Positions 1-8,253 of a DNA stretch of 64,000 bases are shown in pieces (within the stretch, counting starts at the first letter, position 1; each line of letters starts with the position of its first letter). The notes under the pieces are model-generated. The model was not told the origin of the DNA, did not search any database, and was given only the letters and a program-made list of their open reading frames with translations. The stretch comes from Anaerolineaceae bacterium (GTDB taxonomy: Bacteria; Chloroflexota; Anaerolineae; Anaerolineales; UBA11657). Made by a program: the position numbers and the translations under genes. The stretch spans positions 1 through 64,000 of the forward strand of contig BGOS01000003.1 of NCBI GenBank assembly GCA_003569365.1, in the 5' to 3' direction.

Positions 1-10
1 GCAGTGGCGC

Positions 11-1117
11 TTGTGGTCGAGTGGCTATGGCGTGCTCAGCTATGCCTACAGCGGCACCAATCGGCAGGTGTTACGCGCATGGATGTCGCAAAATACGGGC
101 AGTGTAGGCAGCGCGGGCACGCTGGTGCGGCCGCGAGTGCGGGTGGCGGCGCAGCTTGCGGAGCCCCTTATTACTGATGATTGGCGCGGCAAAGCCGCTG
201 CCGGCAGTGGGTGGGCCAGCGCTTACTTGGGAAGATGCGCTGACGCCCATGAACAAGCCGCTGATTGCGGGCCTAACAGCCCGGCCGCCGGCGGAGCTGG
301 TGGTGGAAGTGTTGGCCGGGGACACTGTGGTGGCTGTGGATCGCAGGCCGCTAACGGTACTGCAGCCCGATCAATGGCTGCATGGGGCGGATTATTTTGA
401 TGCGCTGGCGGCTTTGTGCACGCGGATGACAAGGCGCTGGATGCGCTGCTAAAGAGCGTCAATGCGCTGCTGCAGGCGCGCACGCCGTTTGGCGGGTCGC
501 AGGGATATAAGCAGGATTCGCAGCATGTGCATCAAGTGGCAAATGCCATCTCTGATGTTCTGCGTGGGCTCAGGATCGAAGTGCGCGCTGAGCCGTTTGG
601 CGTGGCGGATGCCGTCCACAGCCTTCAACGCCCGCCGAAATTGTTGCCGGCAAAAGTGCAACCGCGCTGGAGCTGGCGCTGCTTGTGGCAGCCTGCCTTA
701 CCAAGGCTAATTTGGAAGCCGTTATTTTTCTGGCGGTGGACCAGGTCTTTGCGGGCTATGCGATTAACACCGGCGGGGCCGGATGAAAACTGGGATCCGG
801 GGCTGCAGTTGAGTGTTTGGAATATGTGTGCGGTGAATGCGCTAGTTGACCACACCGTTGGCACTTGACTTTCTAGTTTTCTAAGCGCTTGGTGCAGGCA
901 TTGCGTGTAATGCGTGATGAAGATGGTGAAGCGCGCGGCGTGGAAACATTGCAACACGAGTTCGATGGGCGATTCGAAAGTTCTACATACGATGGTGGTG
1001 GTGCGGCGTGCTTGGACGGAGGGCATTACTAAGCGGCCGTTGCCGGTTGCAGTGCAAGTGCCGGAGAAGACGGGGGGCAAGAAGGAGCCAGCTACCGTGA
1101 GCACAGGTGCCAAATAG
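11..1117 (+). pseudogene. Decayed DUF4011-type protein gene (transglutaminase-like segment)
   Basis: Recognisable coding pieces lie in different frames. ELVVEVLAGDTVVAV and VLQPDQWLH are in one frame (about 156-410). KALDALLKSVNALLQ and GSQGYKQDSQ follow in a second frame (416-600). PAEIVAGKSATALELALLV follows in the third (about 622-786, ending in TGA). GITKRPLPVAVQVPEK follows again at about 1010-1117. From memory, this order matches the region before and within the transglutaminase-like part of large DUF4011/DUF3320 helicase-like proteins. No helicase motif is present and the upstream part lies outside the window. Several independent frame changes make a functional product unlikely, unless the assembly here is error-rich. 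The family assignment is inference. Confidence 0.5.
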
Positions 1118-1152
1118 CGGTGTCGGCACTGAGGTTGGCGATCCGCGGAAAC

Positions 1153-1536
1153 ATGGCTAATGATGCTGCGCCGGACGAGGCTAAGAGCGAGGACAAGAAA
1201 CGAGGCTAAGAACGAGGCTAAGAACGAGGCTAAGAGCGAGGCTAAGAAACGAGGCTAAGAGCGAGGCTAAGCGAGGCTAAGAGCGAGATTAAGAACGAGG
1301 CTAAGAACGATGCTAAGAACGATGCTAAGAACGAAGCTAAGAGCGAGGCTAAGAGCGAAGGTAAGAAGACTGGGAACAACGAGAACGAGGGCAAGACTAA
1401 GGCCAACACTAAGGTCGTTAGGGATTTAAGTGTAGACCCCCTGACTGCAGCGGAGCTTGCAACAATTGCAGAGGCGGTGCAGGTACAGTATGACATCTGG
1501 TATCAAGTTGCGCGCTGGGCGAAGGGATTCCAATAA
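1153..1536 (+). pseudogene. Broken gene with EAKN/EAKS 12-bp repeats
   Basis: An ATG at 1153 opens MANDAAPDEAKSEDKK and then hits a stop within about 20 codons. From about 1245 to 1536 another frame reads through repeated Glu-Ala-Lys-Asn/Ser units and then a normal-looking tail (VDPLTAAELATIAEAVQ) ending at TAA 1534-1536. The same frame resumes after the stop up to about 1815, which suggests one longer ancestral gene. The repeat would form a highly charged helix or disordered spacer. Function is unknown. Confidence 0.4.
1180..1370 (+). repeat. Imperfect 12-bp tandem repeat (GAGGCTAAGAAC type)
   Basis: At least a dozen copies of GAGGCTAAGAAC or GAGGCTAAGAGC, with drift to GATGCTAAGAAC and GAAGCTAAG, run nearly head to tail. 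Some copies are one or four bases short or long. These length changes are what break the reading frame, as expected from replication slippage. Confidence 0.8.
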
Positions 1537-1698
1537 TTTGAACCCTTTCTATCGGAAGTTGTCATACAGTATCGGGGCAGTTGCGCGCCCAAGGAAGGGA
1601 ACCGTCAATTAAGCAGGCAACCTACGGACTGGTTCTGCTAAAACTGGCTTATCAGGCTGGTTTCCATCCAAGCTAGAGCAGCAGTACTATGCTGGTAT

Positions 1699-3000
1699 AT
1701 GAAAGGCGTAGGCGATAAGGAGGACGACTGGGCGGCTGTGATGCGGGCTGCTTTGGAGCTGCCTGCTTCCGCTGCGGAACCAGGTAAAGCTGCTGCGCGT
1801 GAAAACCGTCGTACCAGAAGTTTGAAAAGTTTGATGCAGTGGCTGACGGCAAACAAACCGCCCGATTTATCCGGGTTGTGGCGCTGACGTACGACGGCCT
1901 GGTGATTGCAATTTGCCTGAGCGCTTATTCTGGGTGGCTGGCCGCTTAGGCGGGTGGCACCCGGCCAGCGGCCTCTGCGGCAGCCGGAGCGGAAGCCACC
2001 ACGGATGCGCCGGTGATCACCGTGACGCCTACGCCGATTCAGGCTCCCGCTAGCGTGGTGGCGGCTGCACCTGCCCTGCCCACAGCACAGCTGCAAGCCA
2101 CTGCGGCGCCTCAGGCCACCGCAACTTCCAAGCCCATAATGACCTTGGTGCCTGCAGATACGGCCACGGCCACACTAACCACAAACGCCAGCGTGGACTG
2201 CCACAGACAGGCCAACCAGGCAGCCCACCAAAACCAAAGTACCCATCGTGCCGGTAGTGCCGGCAACAAGTGCGCCGGCTGCCAGCAAAGTACCGGCGCC
2301 TACCGCGCTGCCAACAGCTACGCCGGTACCAACCGAGGATATTGGTGCATTGTCTACCGACGAGCTCATGCTGCGCGGCGATGCGGCGTGTGGCGGGAGT
2401 GATTGGTTGAAGAGCGGAGGCTGCAAAAATGTGGCTGCCGCGCGGCGCTGGTACGAGTTGGCTGGCAACGGCGGCGAATCGTGGGCTTGGACCACAATTG
2501 GCCACACCTATTGCGGGCCGAAGTGGGGCAGTGAAAACCGCTGCGCCGATGTGGCTAACGCGCGAATTTGGTTCGAGCGGGGGGCTGCGGCTGGAGATGC
2601 AAATGCGTTGGGATGGTTGGGGGACACTTATTGCGGCCCAGGTTGGGATATTAACGGAACTAAGTGCGCCGATAAGGACGGGGCGGTTGCCTGGTTTCAA
2701 AAAGCGGCCGCAGCGGGCAAGACTTATGCGATGGTGAGTTTGGGCAATATAAGTTGCGGTGATGGCTGGCACTCTGATTCAGTTGCACACTGTTTGGATC
2801 AGGTGGGCGGGCAGCAGTGGCTTGAAAAAGCCGCGCTGGCGGGCGACGGAAATGGAATGGCGTTATTGGGAAAATTCTATTGGATGAACTATGCGGATGA
2901 AAAAGCCTGCAGCTGGTTGCGCAAGGCGCTGGCGTCGGACACCATCGGCGGTGGCACGCGGAGTGTAGTGAGCAGTTGGTTGCTTAGCTGTCCGAAATAG
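1699..3000 (+). pseudogene. Sel1-repeat protein with decayed membrane-anchor N-terminus
   Basis: The intact part (2248-3000) encodes about 250 residues: a Pro/Thr/Ala linker (PTALPTATPVPTED), then about five Sel1-like (TPR-type) repeats such as ARRWYELAGNGG, ARIWFERGAAAGDANA and AVAWFQKAAAAGKTYA, with paired cysteines (DTYCGPGW). Upstream, other frames hold a probable transmembrane segment (TYDGLVIAICLSAYSGWLAA) ending at TAG 1947-1949, then more linker (TVTPTPIQAPASVV). A frame change near 2175-2220 joins the linker halves. The likely ancestor was a membrane-anchored protein with an extracytoplasmic or regulatory Sel1 domain. The 2248-3000 part could still be expressed alone, but no convincing ribosome site precedes it. 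Confidence 0.55.
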
Positions 3001-3202
3001 TTCGAGCGCCTCAGATTTTCTCACCGGTTCGCGTCAGGGCGCTGTGCGGTATGGGCAGGCTCACGCAGAAAATTAGGCATATATTGCGTGCTTGGGCGTG
3101 GCGGGCGCAAATTGTATTCGTTAGCAAGCGCGGCACGTTGTGTGTGGTGTTGTAGTAACATCAGGACTTGGAGATAAGCTGAGTGCGGTAGAGGAGCCAT
3201 GG

Positions 3203-3454
3203 ATGAGTGATGAACTAACAAACGATGAGCGCGCCGAGCTTGAGGCACTGCGCAAGGAAAAGAACAAGACTGGCAAGAAGGGCCTGTACCTGCAAGTGAG
3301 TCAGAAAGGTGCAGTTTCGTTGTACGGTATGGGGCGGTTTCCAGTGACCCTGTATAAGGAGCAGTGGCTGAAGGTTATCGCGCATATGGAGGTAATCCAG
3401 CAATTTATTGCGGATCACGACTCTGAGCTGAAGACCAAGGAAGCCAACGGCTGA
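3203..3454 (+). CDS. Small conserved hypothetical protein (83 aa)
   Basis: The start is ATG 3203 because GAGGAG at 3191-3196 is well placed and the protein starts MSDELTNDERAELEALRKEK. An ATG four bases earlier is out of frame and stops at once. Residues 24-60 (KGLYLQVSQKGAVSLYG, then GRFPVTLYKEQW) look like a compact basic/aromatic domain I remember from small cyanobacterial and Chloroflexota proteins of unknown role. The last 20 residues are charged. No signal peptide or membrane segment. It is the only clearly intact gene in the first 5 kb. Confidence 0.75.
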   Translation: MSDELTNDERAELEALRKEKNKTGKKGLYLQVSQKGAVSLYGMGRFPVTLYKEQWLKVIAHMEVIQQFIADHDSELKTKEANG

Positions 3455-3735
3455 GCCGACCTGTGTACTTTGGCGCCTGGCAGCCAGAGAAGCATTCCGG
3501 CATTCGGCAGTGTGCTGCGCGTACTCGAGCGCAGGGGCCAAGTTGTTTGAGCGTTGCTCCTAATTGTTGCAATGTTGCTGCTGGAATGCAGCGCACGCAG
3601 GTCTGGTGATGCCACCTTTGGTGTTTGGCCTGCTTGTCGCATTGTGACTGCGAACCGACGCTTTTATGCAGGCGACTGCGCGCGGGCGGTCGCATAAATG
3701 TTGCCTTATTGGCTGGCAGTAACAAAGTGAGACGT

Positions 3736-4879
3736 GTGAAGAAGAACTCCACGGGATGTATGGGTTTGGCCGTGATGGCTGTGATCCTGTGCGCGTGTAC
3801 TGCGCGGTGGCCGGCTTCAAACCAGCTGTCCCCGGCAACTGACCCGGATCAAATGGTTATGACGGCCACGCCGGTGTTGCTAGCGGCCACCCGCGCGCGG
3901 CCTACAGCCACGGCTGTGCTGGCTTCATCTGAAGCAGCCGAGCCAACGGCGCAGCAGTCAGATGCATTAAGGGCGAAGCCCCAATCTGATGAATTAGTTT
4001 CACTTAGTTATAAGTGGTTTTATAGAACTGAGTGGGCGTGGGAGACCCAAATACCGCGTTTCTTTGTATGACTATTACAAGCAGTTGCCTAGGCTTCGCA
4101 CTACCAACTATTCAGTGTATGTGTCACATCCTTTAGACGATGAATATATTGCGTTGCTGGCTGATGAGATAAAGGAGGCTGCGGCGAAAGCTGCTTACAC
4201 TGATTATGAGACTGTGGAATTTGCGACTGCTTTTGTGCAGAGCCTTCCGTTTACGGATGATTCAGTCACAACCCCCTACGACGAGTATCCACGCTATCCG
4301 GTTGAGACATTGGTGGACAACGGGGGCGATTGTGAAGACACATCCATTTTGCTGGCTGCAATTGTTGACAAGTTGGGTTACGGCGCTGTTTTGATCATGC
4401 TGCCACAGCATGTGGCTGTTGGCGTTGCAGGCGAAGACACCATTGAGGGCACATATTACAAATACGATGGCAGATCATTCTATTATGTGGAAACAACTGG
4501 AGAGGGTTACAGAATTGGGGAAAGCCCGGAGGAGTACAGCGGTGCCCGGGCTTCTGTATATCCCGTGCAGCCAGTTGCCATACTGACGCATGAGTATGTC
4601 GCAGCGCCAAATGGTGATCAGGTTGGTGTGCAAGTCACGGTGCACAATGTTGGAACTGCGCGTTCCGGGCGGGTGGCTGTATTAGCTGGATTTGCGTCGA
4701 GTGAGTGGGTGTTTAATGCCCAAGAGAGCGGCCTTGTCCCGATAGAAGCGGGCGCCAGCGCCACAGTCAGCCTTAATGTGAGAATTCCGCAAGAACGGCA
4801 TATAAGACTGCTCGTTCAAGTTTTGATTGATGATGTCGTTGTTGATGAAAGCACCAGTGGCTGGTTGGACGGCGAATAG
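3736..4879 (+). CDS. Transglutaminase-like lipoprotein with one apparent frameshift
   Basis: A GTG start at 3736 (GTG 3727 also possible) gives a basic N-terminus, a hydrophobic stretch and a lipobox-like VILCAC. A Thr/Ala-rich linker follows. The open frame ends at 4071, and the next frame continues from about 4064 with LYDYYKQLPR. Removing one T near 4061-4064 joins IPRF to LYDYY. The second part has a transglutaminase-like core: Cys in NGGDCEDTS, His in MLPQHVAVGV and an acidic residue near YYVETTGEG, then a beta-rich C-terminal domain to residue about 380. It is probably a surface-anchored, papain-fold-like protein. The shift could be sequencing error, recent inactivation or recoding. A decayed copy of its 5' end lies at 5040-5266. 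Confidence 0.7.
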
Positions 4880-5039
4880 GCGGTGGTGAGTGGTGGGCGG
4901 CGGGTAGTGCGGGCGGCGGGTGTCGGGCGCTTAGCGTTTGTTTGCAGCGGGCGGGCCGTAGCGCCAGCATAAGTATGGTGGTGTTGGCATGTTGGATAGT
5001 AATGGCAATGTTTGACAAGTGAAGAAATATCCCTGAGGT

Positions 5040-5266
5040 GTGGTTGGTGTGGTGTTTGTGGTGCTGTGTGCCTGCGTAGTGCCGCTACCTGCAAAAAACT
5101 GCTGCCTGTTGCGCCCGAACCGGAGCAAATGGTTGCCACGCCTACCCGAGTTCGGCCGGCAGCTACCCGCGCGCTGCCCACGACCACCGCTGTGCCGACA
5201 CCATTGGTGGATACGGTTGCGGTGGCACCTGTGCCAGGCGGGCAGGGGCTGGCACAGGTGGTGTAG
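5040..5266 (+). pseudogene. Relic duplicate of the lipoprotein 5' end
   Basis: One frame starts MVGVVFVVLCACVV, a lipoprotein signal like VILCAC of the 3736-4879 gene. After a run of six A (about 5091-5096) a different frame reads PEPEQMVATPTRVRPAATRA, which parallels DPDQMVMTATPVLLAATRAR of the upstream gene. It ends at TAG without any catalytic domain. This is a truncated, frameshifted copy of the signal peptide and linker only. Confidence 0.6.
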
Positions 5267-5297
5267 CGCCATTACGATTTACTGCTCACGCTTTTGG

Positions 5298-6164
5298 TCA
5301 CGCAGGTTTCATCAGCCAGATGCGGGGCGGGCGGTTAGAGCGGGTTACATTGGAGGGAACGCTCACAGCTAGTCCGGGGCTGATAACGGCCAGTGCCGGC
5401 TGAGCCATGCTGTCAAACCCCAAAAGCGAGCCAGTGACTGCATTGGCCTTCAGTGCGCCGTCTACGTAAATTCGGATCAGATGGAAGAAGCGGGCGCGCC
5501 CGGGTGCCTCGGCGCCTGCTTCAGCGTGTGCCCAGTCAATGTGAATCGACCGGTTGTTAATTACTATGGACGCATGCTGGTGCACGCGGCGACCGAGCAC
5601 GCCGGAACAAGCATTGAGCTGGGTGGAGTCGCCAGCGCCGACGGTCCACTCGACAGACAGCGGCGCGTCAATAATCCAATTGCGCAACCTGTCTGAATCC
5701 TGGGCGCTACGGAGGTCCGAGTATTCATTTTCCACAAAATACTCGCCAGTAGACGCTATTAAGGGGGACCTCCGATGCCAAACCACCCAGCGCGCCCCGA
5801 GGGGGCAGGTGCCTGAAGTTGATTTGTATGATGTAATAATCTTTTCAAAGCACGTATCCCAGCTGTCTGCCTGCGCCAAAACAGTGAACAGCGGGATGCC
5901 TAAGTCGGTGTCCAATACGCCGACTTTAAACCGGTGGTATTCGGACAGCCAGCGCTGCTTAGTGAGCCACAGCTCCAATTCGGCGCGCGTGTGCTGCTGA
6001 ACCTCGTCGGCATTCAAGGTTTTCTGTACGGAGAGCGCACTTGTGCGGGCGGTTTTTCGCAGTGCGTTGCTGCTGATTGCAGTGTCTCGGATTGCGTAGC
6101 CTTGTGCGCCAAGCAGCCGTTTGGCTTTGGCGCGCGCCTGTTGTAAGTCCATGTGCTGTTTCAT
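5298..6164 (-). CDS. Unknown protein (288 aa), third gene of the small operon
   Basis: Start ATG 6164 overlaps the upstream stop codon (ATGA) and has AGGAGGA seven bases before it. Residues 5-110 resemble the neighbouring 135-aa protein: both have a basic helical start (QQARAKAKRLLG against LQKARKLLGP), then IRDT, a charged helical middle, FKVGVLDTD against FKVGTITKE, and a hydrophobic stretch. Residues 120-288 are unique and rich in beta-prone segments (SVEWTVGAGDST, IVINNRSIHIDW). No signal peptide, membrane segment or known catalytic motif. It may be an accessory or mobile-element cargo gene; function unknown. Confidence 0.7.
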   Translation of the reverse strand: MKQHMDLQQARAKAKRLLGAQGYAIRDTAISSNALRKTARTSALSVQKTLNADEVQQHTRAELELWLTKQRWLSEYHRFKVGVLDTDLGIPLFTVLAQADSWDTCFEKIITSYKSTSGTCPLGARWVVWHRRSPLIASTGEYFVENEYSDLRSAQDSDRLRNWIIDAPLSVEWTVGAGDSTQLNACSGVLGRRVHQHASIVINNRSIHIDWAHAEAGAEAPGRARFFHLIRIYVDGALKANAVTGSLLGFDSMAQPALAVISPGLAVSVPSNVTRSNRPPRIWLMKPA

Positions 6165-6568
6165 AGTGCTGTCCTCCTGTTTAGTGGCCTGAATCCGAAG
6201 GGATTTGCAAGGCAATTTCCTGCTTGTACTATGGTTGGCAATTTTTGCAAAGCATTGCTCCCAGCTGTCGGCGTGGTCACCAGCACAAAGATATTGAATG
6301 GCCGGAATTCCTTTGTGATGGTGCCCACCTTAAAGCGAAAGTTCTTCTTGAGTTTTCGGCATTGTGAAAGGCTCGCCTGCAGCTCTGCGCGGCGCGCGGC
6401 GCTTAGATCAATGCACTTCAGCGCCTGCCGCAGCCCGGCGCGCTCGATTGATGCTTCACGGCGGATCTTATTGCTGCTCCTCTCGGTGTCCCTGATTACT
6501 TTCGCGGTTGGGCCGAGCAGTTTCCGGGCTTTTTGCAGGGCTTGCGCATGGGTCATTGGTATTTTCAT
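6161..6568 (-). CDS. Unknown basic protein (135 aa), paralogue of the next gene
   Basis: I chose ATG 6568 (MKIPMTHAQALQ) because AGGAGG lies about nine bases upstream; ATG 6574 is only two bases from that site and ATG 6556 is also possible. The SD overlaps the TAG stop of the preceding 60-aa gene, showing tight coupling. The first 105 residues match the start of the following 288-aa protein, so the pair arose by duplication. It is Lys/Arg-rich and mostly helical, with no recognised domain. Confidence 0.7.
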   Translation of the reverse strand: MKIPMTHAQALQKARKLLGPTAKVIRDTERSSNKIRREASIERAGLRQALKCIDLSAARRAELQASLSQCRKLKKNFRFKVGTITKEFRPFNIFVLVTTPTAGSNALQKLPTIVQAGNCLANPFGFRPLNRRTAL

Positions 6569-6581
6569 TGCCATGGTCCTC

Positions 6582-6764
6582 CTACTGGTGTGCCGAAGAA
6601 TAAGAAAGGTGGGCAGAAGCACCGATTAATTTACTAAGCACTAGCGCACGGTGCGCATGCAGGGTTGTTTGCGCGCCCCGGCTGGCGCTGTTTATTGGGA
6701 TCCAGCCTTGGAAATAGCCGGTGTTGTTTGGGGCTTGTTCCGCTCTAAATGATTGTTTAGGCAT
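6582..6764 (-). CDS. Unknown small protein (60 aa), first gene of the operon
   Basis: Start ATG 6764 has AGGAGGG six bases upstream, the best translation signal in the area. The protein (MPKQSFRAEQAPNNTGYFQG at the start) has no recognisable domain and a mildly hydrophobic C-terminal half. It is the first gene after the structured leader at 6908-7034, and its stop codon carries the SD of the next gene. A small hairpin (CACCGC/GCGGTG, 6790-6805) lies just before its SD. Confidence 0.6.
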   Translation of the reverse strand: MPKQSFRAEQAPNNTGYFQGWIPINSASRGAQTTLHAHRALVLSKLIGASAHLSYSSAHQ

Positions 6765-6907
6765 AGTGCCCTCCTGCTTCCGCCCCACTCACCGCTTGCG
6801 CGGTGATGCCAGGACGGAAAAGGGCATTGCCGACGCTTTAGCAGCACTTGATTAGTCGCCCTGCAAGTTGTCATTAACTCGGCGACGCCTGTTTGCGCAC
6901 AGGCAAC

Positions 6908-6930
6908 AAAAAAGCCCTCCAAAGGAGGGC
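6908..6930 (-). terminator. Intrinsic terminator inside the leader
   Basis: On the minus strand GCCCTCC, loop TTT, GGAGGGC is followed by six T. It lies about 145 bases before the first operon gene, so it would control read-through rather than end a gene. Confidence 0.8.
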
Positions 6931-7034
6931 CGACGCTTTACCCGTTTAGTTGCTCACTGGGAGCCACATCCGCTTTCGCGATCCACCTTGCCCGGGGGGC
7001 AGGTTGGCATGGGCGTCGGCCCAAATCTGAATGC
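6908..7034 (-). ncRNA. Structured leader RNA or small RNA, attenuator-like
   Basis: The inferred transcript begins at about 7034. The arm at 7022-7013 is perfectly complementary over 10 bp to 6936-6927, closing a domain of about 96 nt. Inside is a small hairpin with a GAAA tetraloop near 6975-6984. The 3' strand of the closing helix shares bases 6927-6930 with the 5' arm of an intrinsic terminator (6930-6914 plus six U). The two structures compete, the usual layout of a transcription-attenuating riboswitch or RNA thermometer-like leader. A second copy of the 12-mer GCCGACGCTTTA lies exactly 100 bp downstream (6829-6840) and could also pair with the first arm. I could not assign a known riboswitch family; a terminated stand-alone sRNA is the alternative. 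Confidence 0.55.
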
Positions 7035-7040
7035 AAGCGT

Positions 7041-7068
7041 ATGATATCACTTATTCAGATGTTGTCAA
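7041..7068 (-). promoter_or_regulatory. Near-consensus promoter for the leftward leader/operon
   Basis: On the minus strand TTGACA (7068-7063) is followed after 16 bases by TATCAT (7046-7041). Transcription would start near 7034, about a dozen bases before the first arm of the long inverted repeat. Confidence 0.7.
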
Positions 7069-7347
7069 CCCAATTTTGGAAAAGAATTTTGGCATTGCAA
7101 TGCTCCGATAATGGCGGCCGGGTGTGCTGGTGCTTGTGTGGCGAGCCATGCCCGAATGTTAATTGAGCAGGTGTGCGAGTACGGCAACAGTTGTGACAAT
7201 CTTTGTTTCGGGTCGCATGGCTGTGGCCATAACAGTTTGGCGTGTTGTAAATGGCGTTGGATGTGCGTCCTTTGGGTAGCTTAGTTGGGACTTTGCTGTT
7301 GCGCAGTGATCGCTAATTCCAAGAAATTGCCCATTTGGAGCTGTGGC

Positions 7348-7375
7348 CAAACGAGTGTATAGTGCCGCTCGTTTG
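7348..7375 (+). promoter_or_regulatory. Inverted repeat around a possible -10 box before the 7402 gene
   Basis: CAAACGAG (7348-7355) and CTCGTTTG (7368-7375) form an 8-bp inverted repeat. The loop contains TATAGT and a T-rich tract follows. It could be an operator over the promoter or a weak terminator/leader hairpin. Confidence 0.35.
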
Positions 7376-7401
7376 TTTTCTTTTCTTTCAGGGAGGCTGC
7401 C

Positions 7402-8253
7402 ATGCGCGCCGGTCCAGACAGAAAACTCCTCGCAGAGATCGCCAGGCAGTACCGGGGCTTGGAGTGCGGCAATTGGATTGCGGCCGCCCACAAATATAAA
7501 CGCGAACACAACTACCTCGAAGCCACCCGCTCCTACGCGGCAGCGCGGGACACTTTAGCGTTCCAGTCCGCGGGCTGGCAGTGCGTTGAGGCGTGGCGCG
7601 CAGCCATGGCTGCGCATGCGCTAAGCCATTACCCCGCGCTGGGGCTGCAACTGCTGGATCCAATCTTCTATATGCGCTATGGAATTCCGCGCATCCGCAT
7701 ACCGGTGCCGGATGGCGCAGGGCTGGACCCGGAGGGTGGCTGGCAGGCGGAGCACATGCTGGAGTACTTGCGTTATTTCCTGCTGGATCACGAATACATG
7801 GCTGAGGATTATGAGCGCCTGGCTTGCCGGCTGGCGTGCCAGATTGGCAGCCGTGAAGGGCGCTACGGCGATGTGAACCGCGCGGAATTTTATTTTGGGC
7901 TGGCGCGCCAGTACGGCGGCCAGCACTGGGAGACCCTGGCCGAGCTGGGATATGGCTATCTGGCGGCACAGGACTATGATGGCGCGCTGCGCGAGTTGCT
8001 GTTGCTGCGCAAGTGGCAACTGCGTGCAAGGGCGTTTGAGGCGGCCACGTGGCTGGAGATCTGCCATCTGCATTTTTATCTTGGGCACAGTGCAGCGGGC
8101 ACAAGGATGGTGCGCGATTACCTGCGGCACTGTGGTGGCAGGCCCGCGAAAGAAGAGCGCAGGCTGCTGCGCTTTGCCTACAGCTGGGCCAGCAACCATC
8201 ATCCGGATCCGGCGTTGGTGGCAGCTTTAGACCGGTGCACAGAGAAGCACTAG
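7402..8253 (+). CDS. Hypothetical helical-repeat protein (283 aa)
   Basis: Start ATG 7402 follows GGGAGG with good spacing. The protein is rich in Ala, Leu, Tyr and Trp. Its second half contains helix-pair units such as AEFYFGLARQYGGQHW, LAELGYGYLAAQDYDGALRE and EICHLHFYLGHSAAGTRM, typical of TPR-like repeats. No signal peptide. Its stop overlaps by four bases the stop side of the convergent DUF1353 gene. Probably a cytoplasmic scaffold; function not known. Confidence 0.75.
   Translation: MRAGPDRKLLAEIARQYRGLECGNWIAAAHKYKREHNYLEATRSYAAARDTLAFQSAGWQCVEAWRAAMAAHALSHYPALGLQLLDPIFYMRYGIPRIRIPVPDGAGLDPEGGWQAEHMLEYLRYFLLDHEYMAEDYERLACRLACQIGSREGRYGDVNRAEFYFGLARQYGGQHWETLAELGYGYLAAQDYDGALRELLLLRKWQLRARAFEAATWLEICHLHFYLGHSAAGTRMVRDYLRHCGGRPAKEERRLLRFAYSWASNHHPDPALVAALDRCTEKH

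Noticed and set aside
1242-1496. Minus-strand hydrophobic frame over the repeat tract
   Set aside because: It looks like membrane repeats (SFLASFLASFLA) only because it is the complement of EAKN codons.
6908-7034. Known riboswitch classes (c-di-GMP, TPP, cobalamin, SAM, ZTP)
   Set aside because: I looked for their core motifs by eye and found none convincing; left as unassigned.
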